Assembly (NCBI GenBank): GCA_036345935.2
Contig: JADWOT020001583.1
Span: 62,001-126,000 of the forward strand
DNA from: Taenia hydatigena
Taxonomy: Eukaryota > Platyhelminthes > Cestoda > Cyclophyllidea > Taeniidae
Direction: 5' to 3'
DNA length: 64,000 nt
A program made the position numbers and the translations under genes. The notes beneath the pieces are model-generated. The model was not told the DNA's origin, did no database searches, and worked only from the letters and a program-made list of their open reading frames with translations. Shown here in pieces: positions 27,375 through 36,500 of this stretch (position 1 is the stretch's first letter; every line of letters begins with the position of its first letter).

Positions 27375-27749
27375 GAAAGAGGCTATAAGGTGCATGCGGG
27401 CTTGACTGCGTTTGAATGAAATCTTAGCCTGCTGGAAATGAAAACGATGGCATCGGTAGAGGATTTGCATCGATTAGTTCTACCACATCGATTGCCCTCT
27501 GCTCTAGAGCTGGCAATGACTCCGCTATCCTCAATGATATCAGCACATTTTCTCCCTGTTGAGCAAAAGAACAGATAGTCTTCCTTCGTTTAATGCCAAC
27601 ATATTTCGATAGGGCTGAAGACCGTACATGGGCAGAGCAACGACTTCGCTCACGCATGTCGCTTGGGTTAGCGCCACATTCAAGGAACCAATAGGAAACG
27701 TACTCGTGGCTGGTTGGCTTGCACTAAAGCACGCGCCGCTATAGTACAT
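27375..27749 (-). pseudogene. Histone H2A pseudogene (array 1)
   Basis: Core histone H2A pairs with H2B in the nucleosome. On the minus strand an ATG at 27,749 is followed by a frame containing FPIGSLNVALTQ, matching FPVGRIHRLLRK at the start of the H2A fold, and SEVVALPMY against the family ERVGAGAPVY. Downstream, at DNA level, come remnants of the AAVMEYLAAEV region, of the DNNKKTRIIPR region (CAACAGGGAGAAAATG... ATATCATTGAGG) and of AIRNDEELNKLL, followed by the GVTIA region, so the match runs nearly the full 125-codon family length. Several frameshifts and stops break it. It lies 48 bp downstream of the H2B pseudogene on the same strand. The exact 3' end is approximate. Confidence 0.6.
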
Positions 27750-27797
27750 GGATCGGGTTGATTTACTGGTGGCGCTGGTGATAAACTTGAGCACACA

Positions 27798-28130
27798 AAG
27801 TGCAGAGGAGAGAAGTGGTTGGGCAGTCACGTTCGAAACGGATCTTGGATTGCAAACTCACTGAGCAGTGACAGGCGTACTACAGCCCATAATTCTCTGC
27901 TCGTAATGATCCAGTCATCCTGGTACGTTAACGTATAGACTCAGTAGCAATTCGCTCAAGGATATCGTCTTTGAAGGAGTTCATTTTGAGCATCAAGATG
28001 GACTTCGCCCGACACCATCAATGCAGATAGCGTAACTCATCTTCCTCCTCTACTATTTCTTCTTTACCATCTACTGTACCTTCACTCTTAATGCCTTCGC
28101 AGCCTTGCTTGCCACTACTTCAGGAGTCAT
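27798..28130 (-). pseudogene. Histone H2B pseudogene (array 1)
   Basis: This is the clearest histone remnant. From the minus-strand ATG at 28,130 one frame gives VASKAAKALRVK, then KKK, two stops, RRKMSYAICID, matching the basic tail and SYAIYIY start of metazoan H2B. A second frame then gives MNSFKDDILERIATES against MNSFVNDIFERIAAEA. A third gives TSRELWAVVRL against TSREIQTAVRL, and the C-terminal KYTSS region is recognisable in the DNA. Spacing and total length fit the usual 120-odd residues. At least two frameshifts and four stops make it non-functional. It starts 47 bp after the end of the H4 remnant. Confidence 0.9.
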
Positions 28131-28177
28131 GGCAACCTCTTCCCATCAGTGGAACGCAACACCATTACTGACAAAGT

Positions 28178-28509
28178 TCACGTCGCCAATGGCATAGGCG
28201 CTAGCCCATAGCATCTACCACAAATGCATCATTAATCTTCTCTTTGGCCTGATCATATGGAGAGAAGAGCGTGCTAACAGCCCCCATAGTTCAACACCAT
28301 TGCTATGATGCTACTTTTGCATGAGCCTGGAAACGCCACTTTGGTTGGCCTTAGCTTTTTCGTTTGTTGTATGTACTACTACCAGTTGCTGGTCAGTACG
28401 TCGTGCTTGCGTAAATTATGATGAAAATCGGAAAAATACTATTCGGCTGTTAGCACAATGCAATTCATTTGCTCGTCTTTTAGGCCATTTTATCTACTTT
28501 TTAGAGGAA
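28178..28509 (-). pseudogene. Histone H4 pseudogene (array 1)
   Basis: The C-terminal part is best preserved. On the minus strand one frame reads DQAKEKINDAFVVDAMG, matching EHAKRKTVTAMDVVYAL, and then degrades over the RQGRTLYGFGG end, where TATGCCATTGGCGACGTGA aligns with the family's TATGG-TTTGGCGGCTGA. Upstream, the ISGLIYEETRGV region is visible as TTTCCAGGCTCATGCA..., with the FLENVI codons apparently deleted. The Ala-Ile-Arg-Arg region falls near 28,425, within a few bases of the expected position. The start falls at or within a few bases of the end of the H3 remnant, so there is essentially no spacer. Frameshifts and stops abolish function. Confidence 0.75.
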
Positions 28510-28940
28510 GCAAGCAGTCCAACTCGGATCAGGGTCACTTGAATTAGTCCGTGCTGTGCGATATTGAGTTTGAAAATACAACTGTTCCAAATGCGTGTTG
28601 GGTGACTTTAGTTGAGAAATTCAAGCTCACACTTGCAACTTGATGTCAATCAATGCAACAGTTTCAAATATTTATCCTTGGACGAAACCTGTAGGTGGCA
28701 TAGAAACAATCTTACTTGTCGATTTGTTCCAGCATTAAAATATCGATAGTTGTACTAGCCTGTCAATGAATCTGTCTTTGGAAAATCAAAAGTCTCACCC
28801 TTCCACAAGCAATGCTTTCTCATGAAACAGTCAGTGGTATGAGCGTCTACAAGAACTATAGAAACCTCAATATTTGTGTTTATATTTAAATATATGCAAG
28901 TCTCTAAATCTTCTTGTAGCGATCAAGGCTGTACGTTAGT
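28510..28940 (-). pseudogene. Histone H3 pseudogene (array 1)
   Basis: The last 57 bases align well at DNA level with the end of H3 (TIMPKDIQLARRIRGERA), including a CTGATCCGAGTTGGACTGCTTGC end. The codon at the stop position (28,512-28,510) is TGC, not a stop. Upstream, the EDTNLCAIH region (AAAGTCACCCAACACGCATTTGG) and the SAVMALQEASEAY region are visible with indels. The 5' half is poorly preserved and the start near 28,940 is estimated from the family length of about 136 codons. It runs straight into the H4 remnant. Confidence 0.6.
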
Positions 28941-29168
28941 CTCAGTGGTGCCAGCAGTGCTGGCGTCGAGCTAGAGAGCTAGTAAGTGTTTACTCGCACT
29001 CTTAGAGACGTGGCTGTAGAATCATTGAAGAATTTACCAAAAGAGCAATGCTTATAATCATATCAGTGAGTTCACCATCCATAGTGGCTTATTTTGCACC
29101 AACGTCCAACTTATGCCCAATAATCCCTTCTCTGAAGTTACGATTTGTGTCACACCTGTTTATCGGCC
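28941..29168. other. Spacer between divergent H3 remnants
   Basis: About 230 bp separates the minus-strand H3 of array 1 from the plus-strand H3. A shared bidirectional promoter would be expected here in an ancestral histone cluster. I see no clear TATA or CCAAT pair, which fits the decay of the neighbouring genes. Confidence 0.35.
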
Positions 29169-29546
29169 ATGGTACGTACCTTAGTCAAGTCCCGATAAAG
29201 GCAGCTCGCCGCATTGTTTGACTTTAGTCTCAGGTCACAAGCATTAGATAATCGCATTAACTGATCGCACGTGGACGTAGTGAAGCAGATAACTTGCCTC
29301 AATGCACAAATCCATCTCGCCATCCACCTATGCATACGATCGTCGCAACTTGGAGTGGACATCGAATAGTACCGCATGTAAGCGTGTATCCTAACAAACA
29401 AGAATATAATTTCATGGCCTATGCGCCTCAGTCTTTTACTCTGGGAACAATTAAAATCCGGCAGGTGTCGAAAAGTAAATTGATGATACAAGGGCTTTCT
29501 TATGGTGGGCAAAATGCGCAAAACTTTCCTTTTAAATGTGGCTTGC
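29169..29546 (+). pseudogene. Histone H3 pseudogene (plus strand, third copy)
   Basis: ATGGTACGTACC opens the segment as in H3 (Met-Ala-Arg-Thr). AAAGGCAGCTCGC (Lys-Ala-Ala-Arg) follows after a deletion of about 27 bp. With that single offset later landmarks fall on schedule: CACAAATCCATC near 29,305 for Gln-Lys-Ser-Thr, ATGGCC at 29,413 for Met-Ala of the VMALQEAS region, and GTGGCTTGC ending at 29,546 for the C-terminal Arg-Ala. The codon at the stop position is again TGC. Many substitutions and stops are present. It ends about 20 bp from the tail of the opposing H4 remnant. Confidence 0.65.
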
Positions 29547-29565
29547 ATTTCTATTGACAACTTTA

Positions 29566-29886
29566 TCATCCGCCGTGGGTGCGCGCTCTTTTATGGAGGC
29601 GATACCAATTTCTCTCCTAATAGTGTTGAAATTTGAGAAAGATCTGTGGATTTCGTCATTACTCCACATAAATGTTTACTGCATATGGCGTGGTTCCTTC
29701 ACATCTTCCATGTACGGAAAGTGCCTTGAAAATCAGCAAATGACCATCTCGACACATGGACTTAGCCACGGCAAACCATGGCGATTGCATCCCGGACCCC
29801 AGATTGGCACAGTAGTTAAGTGCTAAATGGGCGCTACTGAATCCAAGCACCGTCGCGGAACGTGTCTTTGTGTGAGTCAACCAGAT
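29566..29886 (-). pseudogene. Histone H4 pseudogene (array 2)
   Basis: If the start is placed directly after the H3 remnant, H4 landmarks fall at the expected distances on the minus strand. GCAATCG (Ala-Ile-Arg) lies at 29,788, one base from prediction. The DAVTYTEH region appears as GCAGTAAACATTTATGTGGAG at 29,682, again within a base or two. The end reads GGCGGATGA at 29,574-29,566, matching Gly-Gly-stop of H4. Between them lie remnants of GGVKRISGLIYEE and VLKVFLENV. The total length matches 103 codons almost exactly, so indels are few, but substitutions and stops are many. It abuts H3 upstream with no spacer. Confidence 0.75.
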
Positions 29887-30228
29887 GCAAGCACGTTCCT
29901 TACTGACTCCTCGGCTGCAATGCGTTACCATGATGGCGCGCGTGGGAGACGTCGTTGGCCTGCACTTCTGTGCCCTTTCTTCCCATCGAAATGCACCGAC
30001 CTTACAGAAAGCAAAATGATCATACGTTTCTATGTGCTCGCATCTTTATGCGTCGACTGTGCAGCTCGGACCAGTCCACGTGATGGACTGATTCAATTGC
30101 CTTCTTGCCTGATGGATTAAAAGCCCACTCAACACACATTGTTAAAATCATATGTCCCTTAACCAAGTCCCTTCATTGCATTAACGTTGAGCGTAGGAGA
30201 TGGCGCTGTCTGCTCAGTATCCTACTGT
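29887..30228 (-). pseudogene. Histone H3 pseudogene (array 2)
   Basis: The minus-strand 3' end reads IMVTHC...SRGVSKERAC, matching IMPKDIQLARRIRGERA, with TGC at the stop position (29,889-29,887). Upstream come the EDTNLCAIHAKR region, the PFQRLVREIAQDFK region (CCATCACGTGGACTGGTCCG against the family's CCATTCCAACGTTTGGTTCG) and the ALREIRRYQKS region. Near the 5' end GAGCAGACAGCG corresponds to Lys-Gln-Thr-Ala. The start at about 30,228 is inferred, and the copy is about 70 bp shorter than a full H3. It is followed directly by H4, as in array 1. Confidence 0.7.
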
Positions 30229-30233
30229 GCTTT

Positions 30234-30640
30234 TAACCTACAAAAGCGAAGTGACACAAATGGTCTTACACAGACTCTGCCATTACTTAGGCCAAATTTA
30301 CATTTTTACACCCATTACCGCATCCAACAAGATAAAGACGTGCTCCTACGCATGATGCTCCCATGCCATGTTGCAAGCTTAACTGGCTGCGTGCCTGTGT
30401 GCATGGCCTTACTCGACTACTGTCTTAGAACTTGATATAGCCTGGATAAAACGCTGGACGCAAAGTATGACACACTGATGCCAGCATAAAAGAGAGGACC
30501 AATTTTTCAAAGCAGTGACCCCTTGTCATCTGACGCTTCATCTTGCTAGATCCACAACCAAGTAAAATGATACTGAGTCATGAAAGGATGGCTTTATGTT
30601 TTGTGTGATCATGAGGATCAGCAATATTGCTTAAGCAGGC
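30234..30640 (+). pseudogene. Histone H2A pseudogene (array 2, plus strand)
   Basis: One frame gives LHFYTHYRIQQ, then LLR, then VPVCMALLDYCL, aligning with LQFPVGRIHR, LLRK and APVYLAAVMEYL of H2A. At DNA level AGAACTTGATATAGCCTGG matches the GAACTTGCTGG of VLELAG. ATCTGACGCTTCATCTTGC near 30,526 matches IIPRHLQLA, followed by a remnant of IRNDEE. Insertions of roughly 18 and 36 bp are needed. The 5' end meets the 5' end of the minus-strand H3 (array 2) with almost no spacer, and the 3' limit is approximate. Confidence 0.5.
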
Positions 30641-31111
30641 TGCTTTTAACACTGGGATGATTCCGCCAAAGCTGCTGTAATGTTCGGGTTGATATCAGAA
30701 CTCTATAATCGAAATAGATGGCTGAGTTTTAGGGGACCTTCGTCAAAATGGACAGTGTATTCAGTGAAATAAATAGTAGCAGGATCGGAGGAGCATTAAT
30801 AAAAGTGGAAAGCATGTCAAAAGTGGCCTCAACAATCCAATGTTACTGTAGTCGCTACAACTAATTATATCGATTTTTCTATCTTAATCACTATTTCATT
30901 TGTCAAGACACATATCAAAATGGGCCATATAAAGTTTTCAAATGTAAACAAGCAATAAAATTTGCCATCCGTTTCTGGAGTGAAATTTTTTTCCTTCGGG
31001 GCCTTCTGTAAGAAGCATTAGGTTGTTTAGTTAACAGTACCAGGTGTCGGTTTTGTCTTCAAAATTCGCACATTGCACATGGTATTCGTCAGCACAGCAT
31101 TTGTGTGTTAA
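30641..31111. other. AT-rich spacer between H2A and H2B remnants
   Basis: About 470 bp without coding resemblance. Several AATAAA-like hexamers on the plus strand (for example near 30,770 and 30,955) are compatible with a 3' region, but AT richness makes them weak evidence. Confidence 0.35.
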
Positions 31112-31490
31112 ATGGCATCTCATCAATGGCAGATCGTGATGGTGAGCATCCTCACTGACCGACATCTGCGCTTCTGCCAGCCGGTTATGGATCACTTTTT
31201 AACAACATCACGGACTCATCGGGTTGTCAACAGTATACATTGCTGCCGTTGTTGGCAATGGTGGACGGGAATGCGGGGACGTAGGAGCCGACCCATAGAA
31301 AAGCACTAAGACTGCACCATCGTTGTTGGAAGCTGCGGTGTTGCAATTATTCGACCTACTGATCCTACCGAAAGTTCCTTTGCTCAGTATGGTCTAGTCA
31401 TTCACTCCGGACATGCGGTGCGGCTTTGTGCTTGGAGGACTTATGAACGACTGAGTGCGGTGTGTGAGTGCCACGCGAGAGCGAAACAAG
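31112..31490 (+). pseudogene. Histone H2B pseudogene (array 2, plus strand)
   Basis: The segment is GC-richer than its flanks. TVYIAAV near 31,233 aligns with AIYIYKV of H2B, and GCGGTGCGGCTTTGTGCTTG near 31,415 encodes AVRL in place of the AVRLLLPG block. The distance between the two landmarks (about 180 bp) matches the 174 bp expected. Between them TACTGATCCTACCGAAAGTTCC resembles the HYNKRS codons and the CACTCCGG before AVRL resembles TSR. After it, SAVCECH stands for HAVSEG. The N-terminal tail is not convincing. Stops and shifts disrupt it. Confidence 0.6.
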
Positions 31491-31885
31491 AGTGAACCAG
31501 TAACTTTGTGTGCATGTCGGATAAGTTGAACTATATGCTTTTGTCTTACGACCAACAGATTCGCTTGTTCGTTTTTTAATCTAAGACGTTAAGATTTTAT
31601 CGCATTTACCACTATGGCATGCGATGAAGTCGACATCAAACAGGTGTAGAATAATTGGAAGGGCGGTTATGCTATGATCGCTTGCCTGATGTTTGGGGCT
31701 TAGGACGCAAATTATTTGCCCGTATTCCTGCGTGAGTAACTTTCCCGAGGCATTTTTAATGACGTCCACGTGTGACTGCTGAAGTGAGTGAGGCGATTTA
31801 TTTGTTAGGTGCGCTTAATTTGTGAGCGAAACGTAAAATGCTTAACGTCTTCATGCTCCGTTTGCCTCTGCGGATTCTTATCTAC
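31491..31885. other. No feature seen; left flank of the giant palindrome
   Basis: Unique-looking sequence between the histone remnants and the outer left breakpoint of the inverted repeat. No transposon terminus or target-site duplication is evident at the breakpoint. Confidence 0.5.
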
Positions 31886-33998
31886 GCAGCTTATGCCACA
31901 TGAAATTGTACCATTTTGGGATTCTTTTCTGCGTCAGTGTGCTAACGGTCATCTACCAGTCAATGGCATTGAGTGTAGTTTCGTTGCCTAAGGCAAGTGG
32001 TTGGGCTTGTCTTTGCATGTTTGCGATGTGATATTGGGTTTTAGACTGATAGGCATATCAAATCTTGATTATTCTATCACTATAGTTGTAGTGTTGCTGC
32101 ATAGCTGACTGGTGTGTGACCTTTTGCTTTTAGGTTCGTATTTCCTCCACTGGTCATGGAAACGCGCGGTGGCTAACACATTGTCCCATTCCATGCGGAA
32201 TTCGCTTACATCTTGGAAGATGAGGTGGCTGACGACGCAGTACTCTTGCCGAGGAGAGCATGGAGGACGGTACTGAACAAGGCGAAGGCGACTATGCAAT
32301 GCGCTAGTGGTTTGTTGGATGGCAGATTTTAGCGATGGGACCTTCTATTTGTCTCGTCGTTGTATCTTAATGGAGTGGATTGTTGGTATGCTAAATACAT
32401 GTGCATGTATTCTATCAGAGTATGACGTCTTCGTCTCCGGGGAGGAGAAAAGTTGAGGGCGCTGCAGCGCTATGTATTAATTGGTGATGGAGATGTTCCA
32501 TTGCGCAACCGCGGTTCATTTTTTGGACAAAGGACGGCTGCGGCATGTTTTACCTCAACAGATGTAAAAGTGTTTTAGTTTTGTTGGTTTGCAGTTTACT
32601 GACGCGAGTGAAGCGCAATTTGAATTACCGTCTCCATTTGGTGCTTGAATCCTACTGCTAAGTGTGCCGCGAATAGTCAAAAGTGGGATGCTACTACTCA
32701 GCCTTGAAAATGGCTTTGAAAGATGGTGAACGCGTACCTTGTAGGTGGGCGGGTGGGTATGAGGAGGACAGAATGTGTTTAAGAAAAAACAAGATGCTTT
32801 CAAGTGCTCTGTACAGGTGCAGGCGTCAGTTTGTCAGTTCAGCACGCGGTACCTTTAAATGGACGTGACGCCTAGCACCACGATTAAGCAACTACGTGAA
32901 TTTGAATAGTATGGCGAACAAAAAGGTCAGATGAGATAGAGTTTGTGGCAGGCGGCCATTTGTTGAATGGATTCAAGTAACATCCGTTATTGTGCCTGAA
33001 GTTCTTTGCGCTGTGTCTTTACCTTGTCGACAGAACAGGGCTTTCCCCCTCTAATTGTTCACTGTTGGCTTTGAACATAGTAGAGCCATTTGATACATGT
33101 TACAATGCAAGTGGATTAAAGAATCGCCAGTTAAGAAGGATTCCGTAAAGCTCTCCTATGAAGCTGGACTCGCATCAGCTAAAGTAGGCACTGGCTATGA
33201 AATTGGTAGCTGCCTTCTGGGTTCTAGGAACTAATGCTGTTAAGATAGACAGGAAATTTTGAAAAAATTGTTTTCACATCCTTATAATGGTTAAGTATTG
33301 GGCGAATTATTTTGAAGAACAATACATGGCGTTACATTGTTTTACGAGCTGGAGGCATGTAAAGTATGATGCAAAGTAACATATTTAAATTTGATTAAAG
33401 CGAATTCGTGTTGTTTCTTTGTTACTTTATAATTAAGAGCTTTGTTCCTAAATATGAGAACTTCGACGACCTTGAGAATATCATAATGTCACACTGATGG
33501 GACGCAATTGCGAGGCAAATGTGGACAATAAAAAGAAAACTATGCACATATGGAGTGAGAGTCGAATGAGTTTAAAAACAAGAATGCTAAAGCACGATGT
33601 TGAAACCTTTGCTAAATAATGCTCGAAAAGCAGTTGAGTATTTATAGCGTGGATAATAATGGTGAGGTGCAGTGGAGAAAGAGAAATGCAGAAAATAAGT
33701 GTAATAATTTGGAAAATGAGGCGAAGATATGAAGGCATACTGGATGATAATGTAAAAACTAACAAGATATACTTGCATTAGACTAGCATTTGGAAGGAAT
33801 GGAATGACTACCAAATGAGGAATAAACATGCACATTTGCAGGAAAATGAGACTGATATAGAGACTACTTTATAAGGAGAAGGAGATCGATGACGAGTTCA
33901 TTGTTATGAATGATTCGATGGGCTTAAAAGAAAAAAGAAAAGGAAATGAGGAAGAACAAGGGAATTTCATCCGCATAACCTTACGTTTCAAAGACAGC

Positions 33999-34254
33999 TG
34001 TAGCTTTCCAAGACTTTCTTGGAAGCGAAAGAAGGCATAATATCTTAGCTGAATACATATTTATTCAGTAAACAGAGGGAACAGAGCCGCTGGAATGGCT
34101 TGGAGGCCAGCTTTTCTTGCTAAGGTGACATGGCCACCTAAAGAACGTAATCGAAATCGGCAGTTAAGCACAGAAAGCTTTACATAGCTCTTCTCTTCAT
34201 TTGAGCGTCCTCCCTGGCGCTTCCCTTGGTAAGCTTCCCACGTTAACTATCACA
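33999..34254 (-). mobile_element. LTR-like repeat, inner copy (left arm)
   Basis: Read on the minus strand, this segment begins TGTGATAGTTAACG and ends GGAAAGCTACA, so it has TG...CA termini. It carries an AATAAA inside CTGAATAAATATG about 50-60 bp before the end, typical of an LTR R-U5 region. It resembles the copy at 34,731-35,004 throughout its 3' part. It is best read as the 3' LTR of an old short element whose 5' LTR is that neighbour. It is mirrored at 55,836-56,091. Confidence 0.6.
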
Positions 34255-34730
34255 ACGTAATCAGTGCTGGAAGAAACACCCACGAGCCAACAGCGCCATT
34301 CATTGGAGTCGGAACGCAAATAAGGAGATGCCAGACCACAATGTCACTGATCCCTACTGGCGCCTCGACTGAACTTGGAGTTGGGTCTAGGTTGGGAACT
34401 AAATTTGGAGAAAGAGGTTATGCAGAGCATCAGCTTGTCCATGGTGAGACATTAGTACATCGATCAGTTGCATTAGAGGAATCTCTGGAACGATACTTTC
34501 GCGGTTCGTTCACAGGTAGTGTCTCTTCAGTTACTAGTGGCTTTTTTGCAAAACACGAAGATGGGGTAGTTGCCGAAGGCGGATGCAGTCCCAGCCCTTC
34601 TGTTATGTGATGACAGAGATTCTCCCACTTGCAGCACATGCGCTTTTTCCGCACAACTAAAATTTGTCAGAAGCGGTATAGATTGGGATTGAAAATTATT
34701 ATAGTTAAACCCACCCTTCGCTGCTACCAA
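34255..34730 (-). mobile_element. Short internal region with primer-binding-site match
   Basis: Immediately after the 5' LTR (minus strand, from about 34,729 downwards) comes TGGTAGCAGCGAAGG. Its first nine bases match the primer-binding site complementary to the 3' end of animal initiator tRNA-Met, used by many LTR retrotransposons. The internal part is only about 476 bp. It has short frames on both strands (74-89 codons) but no recognisable gag, protease or reverse-transcriptase motif, so the element is a non-autonomous or internally deleted miniature. No clear polypurine tract precedes the 3' LTR. Confidence 0.5.
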
Positions 34731-35004
34731 TGTAGCGTCTCAAGACTTCCTCAAGGGTAAAAGAAGGCAAAATACGAGGCCAAAATATGTGTATTTAATA
34801 GACAGAGGGGAGAAGATGCCTGGCATGGCCTGGCGATTAGCCTACTCGGCTAGGGCTAAGCGACCACCCAAGTGAATGCAAACGAGACCGGTTGCCAAAC
34901 AAACAATGGACAACCATAGTCATAGTGAAGCTGGAGTATTTTATTTCCTGATATGAAGAAGAAGCGATATTTAAAATGAGTAATTAAGAAACATTGTTGT
35001 CACA
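34731..35004 (-). mobile_element. LTR-like repeat, 5' copy (left arm)
   Basis: On the minus strand it begins TGTGACAACAATG and ends GAGACGCTACA, directly followed by the primer-binding-site match. Shared features with the other copies are a GCCATGCCAG/CCATTCCAG block, TCCCCTCTGTCTATTAAATA, TTTTGCCTTCTTTT and GAGGAAGTCTTGAGACGCTACA. The two LTRs differ at a large fraction of positions, so the insertion is old. The mirror copy is at 55,086-55,359. Confidence 0.6.
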
Positions 35005-35104
35005 TCCAAATTAAAGACAAAATTAAAAAAAAGCAAACAACTTCAAACTTTTACCAAACATGGACACATGCATGCAATAACGATAGATGTAGTACTCTTT
35101 TGCT

Positions 35105-35270
35105 TGTAATACCGGTTTTGGTCAGGGTCACAGGGCTGGCCATCTCGCCCTAGCTGCGAGGACTGGCCACTGGGCCATGCCAGCAGCTTATTTCCCTCTG
35201 TCCGTTGAATGTAAATATCCTACCCTAGCATTCTACATTCTTTTGCCTTCGAGGGAGCCTCAAAACACTA
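35105..35270 (+). mobile_element. Solo LTR-like fragment of the same family (left arm)
   Basis: This segment is in the opposite orientation to its two neighbours. It contains the same string of motifs: GGCCATGCCAGCAGC, TTTCCCTCTGTCCG, TTCTTTTGCCTTCGAGGGA and GCCTCAAAACACTA. It has no neighbouring partner or primer-binding site, so it is read as a solo LTR or fragment. The mirror copy lies at 54,820-54,985. Confidence 0.55.
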
Positions 35271-35719
35271 TTATAGGTTTTTATTTAGAAATTGTCTGCG
35301 ACGTGCTCATTTTGCCATGCATAAATCACGCATCTTCTGAAAATTAAAACAATTTAACATAATATTTGCAATTTCTAAGACAAGTTCACTGCTGATGGCA
35401 TATTTTTTAAGCAAAACAAGATTTTGAGTTAAGTAATTTGCCTGGCGGTTTCAAGGTCGCTAGCGCTAACTGCTTCTTGCTCCGTTAGTATTTTGCATCC
35501 ATTGATACGTTTAAATGCCATGATTTTGTTAAAAAAAGGCTATATTTATTAAAGATTTATCTGATATACTGGAAATTGCCCAATGAAAGTGACTTTGAGG
35601 GATATGAATTTTGCAGGAGCATAAGTTGCTAAGCTTAGACTCTTTGGCGATTACTTTGAAAACCGAATGCTGCCTTTGGCATTACGCCGCACTTAACTGA
35701 GGTGAGAAGGAATTGCATT

Positions 35720-36500
35720 TTATGGCTTCCTATCATGCCCCTTACGGGAATAGTTAACAACAGCTACTTACTAGATGATTCAGCATCACAACTTGCTCTC
35801 AAATTTTAACCATTAATGCGCGACAAAATTGCTTTATACGAATCACTGCAATGCCTAACCCTGTAAGTTGCGTTTTGAATACTAAGCAATTTGAGTTTTT
35901 GCACCTGGAAGCTGGTAGTCTGATATTTTTCATGTTATGCAATCGAGACTTGGATCTGGCCCATAAACAAGAGGCCCAGTTGGCAAAGAAGGCTTGAAAA
36001 GCACAAGCACGCATAGCTACGCCATATTCTGTCTGTATAGATCTGGATACAGTTGGAATTATACCATAGCAGCTTATTTTACTAAGCTATTATTTGCGGT
36101 ATTGCATTGTGAAACTAAGGTTTGGTCGATGGTTAGAGCGCCTAGGATGACACGGGCACAAGTCCGGTCCCTCTGGGACAAAAATTGATTTTAATTGGGA
36201 ATTAGATGTATATTTCATTCTATAAATATTTTTAGCAAAGATATAAGGCAAAATTCTTTTTCTCCTTCTTTAGACCTTAAATTAATTAGAATCAGGAATC
36301 AGCAGCTAATTACCGTCCGCAAGAGATAGCGGCAGTTTATGTTTTAAAATCGGGCAAGTTGGGTGTGGCTGGTGATTATGGTCTTCATTTTGAAAAGGAA
36401 AGCCGAGGGACTGCTGGCATAAAGATGCACTCATTTTTATCGACTTTGACCAAATATTGCACACAATTTAAAGTCAGCGGCTTGTATTAGCTTGTAAATT
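35720..36500 (+). repeat. Old dispersed duplicate B, copy in left arm
   Basis: This is the partner of 17,870-19,260. The ATTAATGCGCGACAAAA core is at 35,814 and the CAGCAGCTAATTACCGTCC block near 36,299. The interval between blocks contains the tRNA-like fragment at 36,118-36,180, which has no counterpart that I see in the 18 kb copy, suggesting it inserted later. Confidence 0.6.
36118..36180 (+). tRNA. tRNA-like fragment or SINE head (left arm)
   Basis: TGGTCGATGGTTAGAGCGCC matches the D-arm and A-box of many eukaryotic tRNAs almost perfectly. An AGTCCGGTCCC 25-30 bases later could be a worn B-box. The body is shorter than a tRNA and no acceptor stem closes, so it is a decayed tRNA copy or the head of a tRNA-derived SINE. 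It is mirrored on the minus strand at 53,910-53,972. Confidence 0.4.

Noticed and set aside
31310..31480. Initial reading of the GC-rich patch as a V-ATPase proteolipid subunit fragment.
   Set aside because: Only short Gly/Val-rich strings fitted. The H2B landmarks YIYK-like and AVRL at the correct spacing explain it better.
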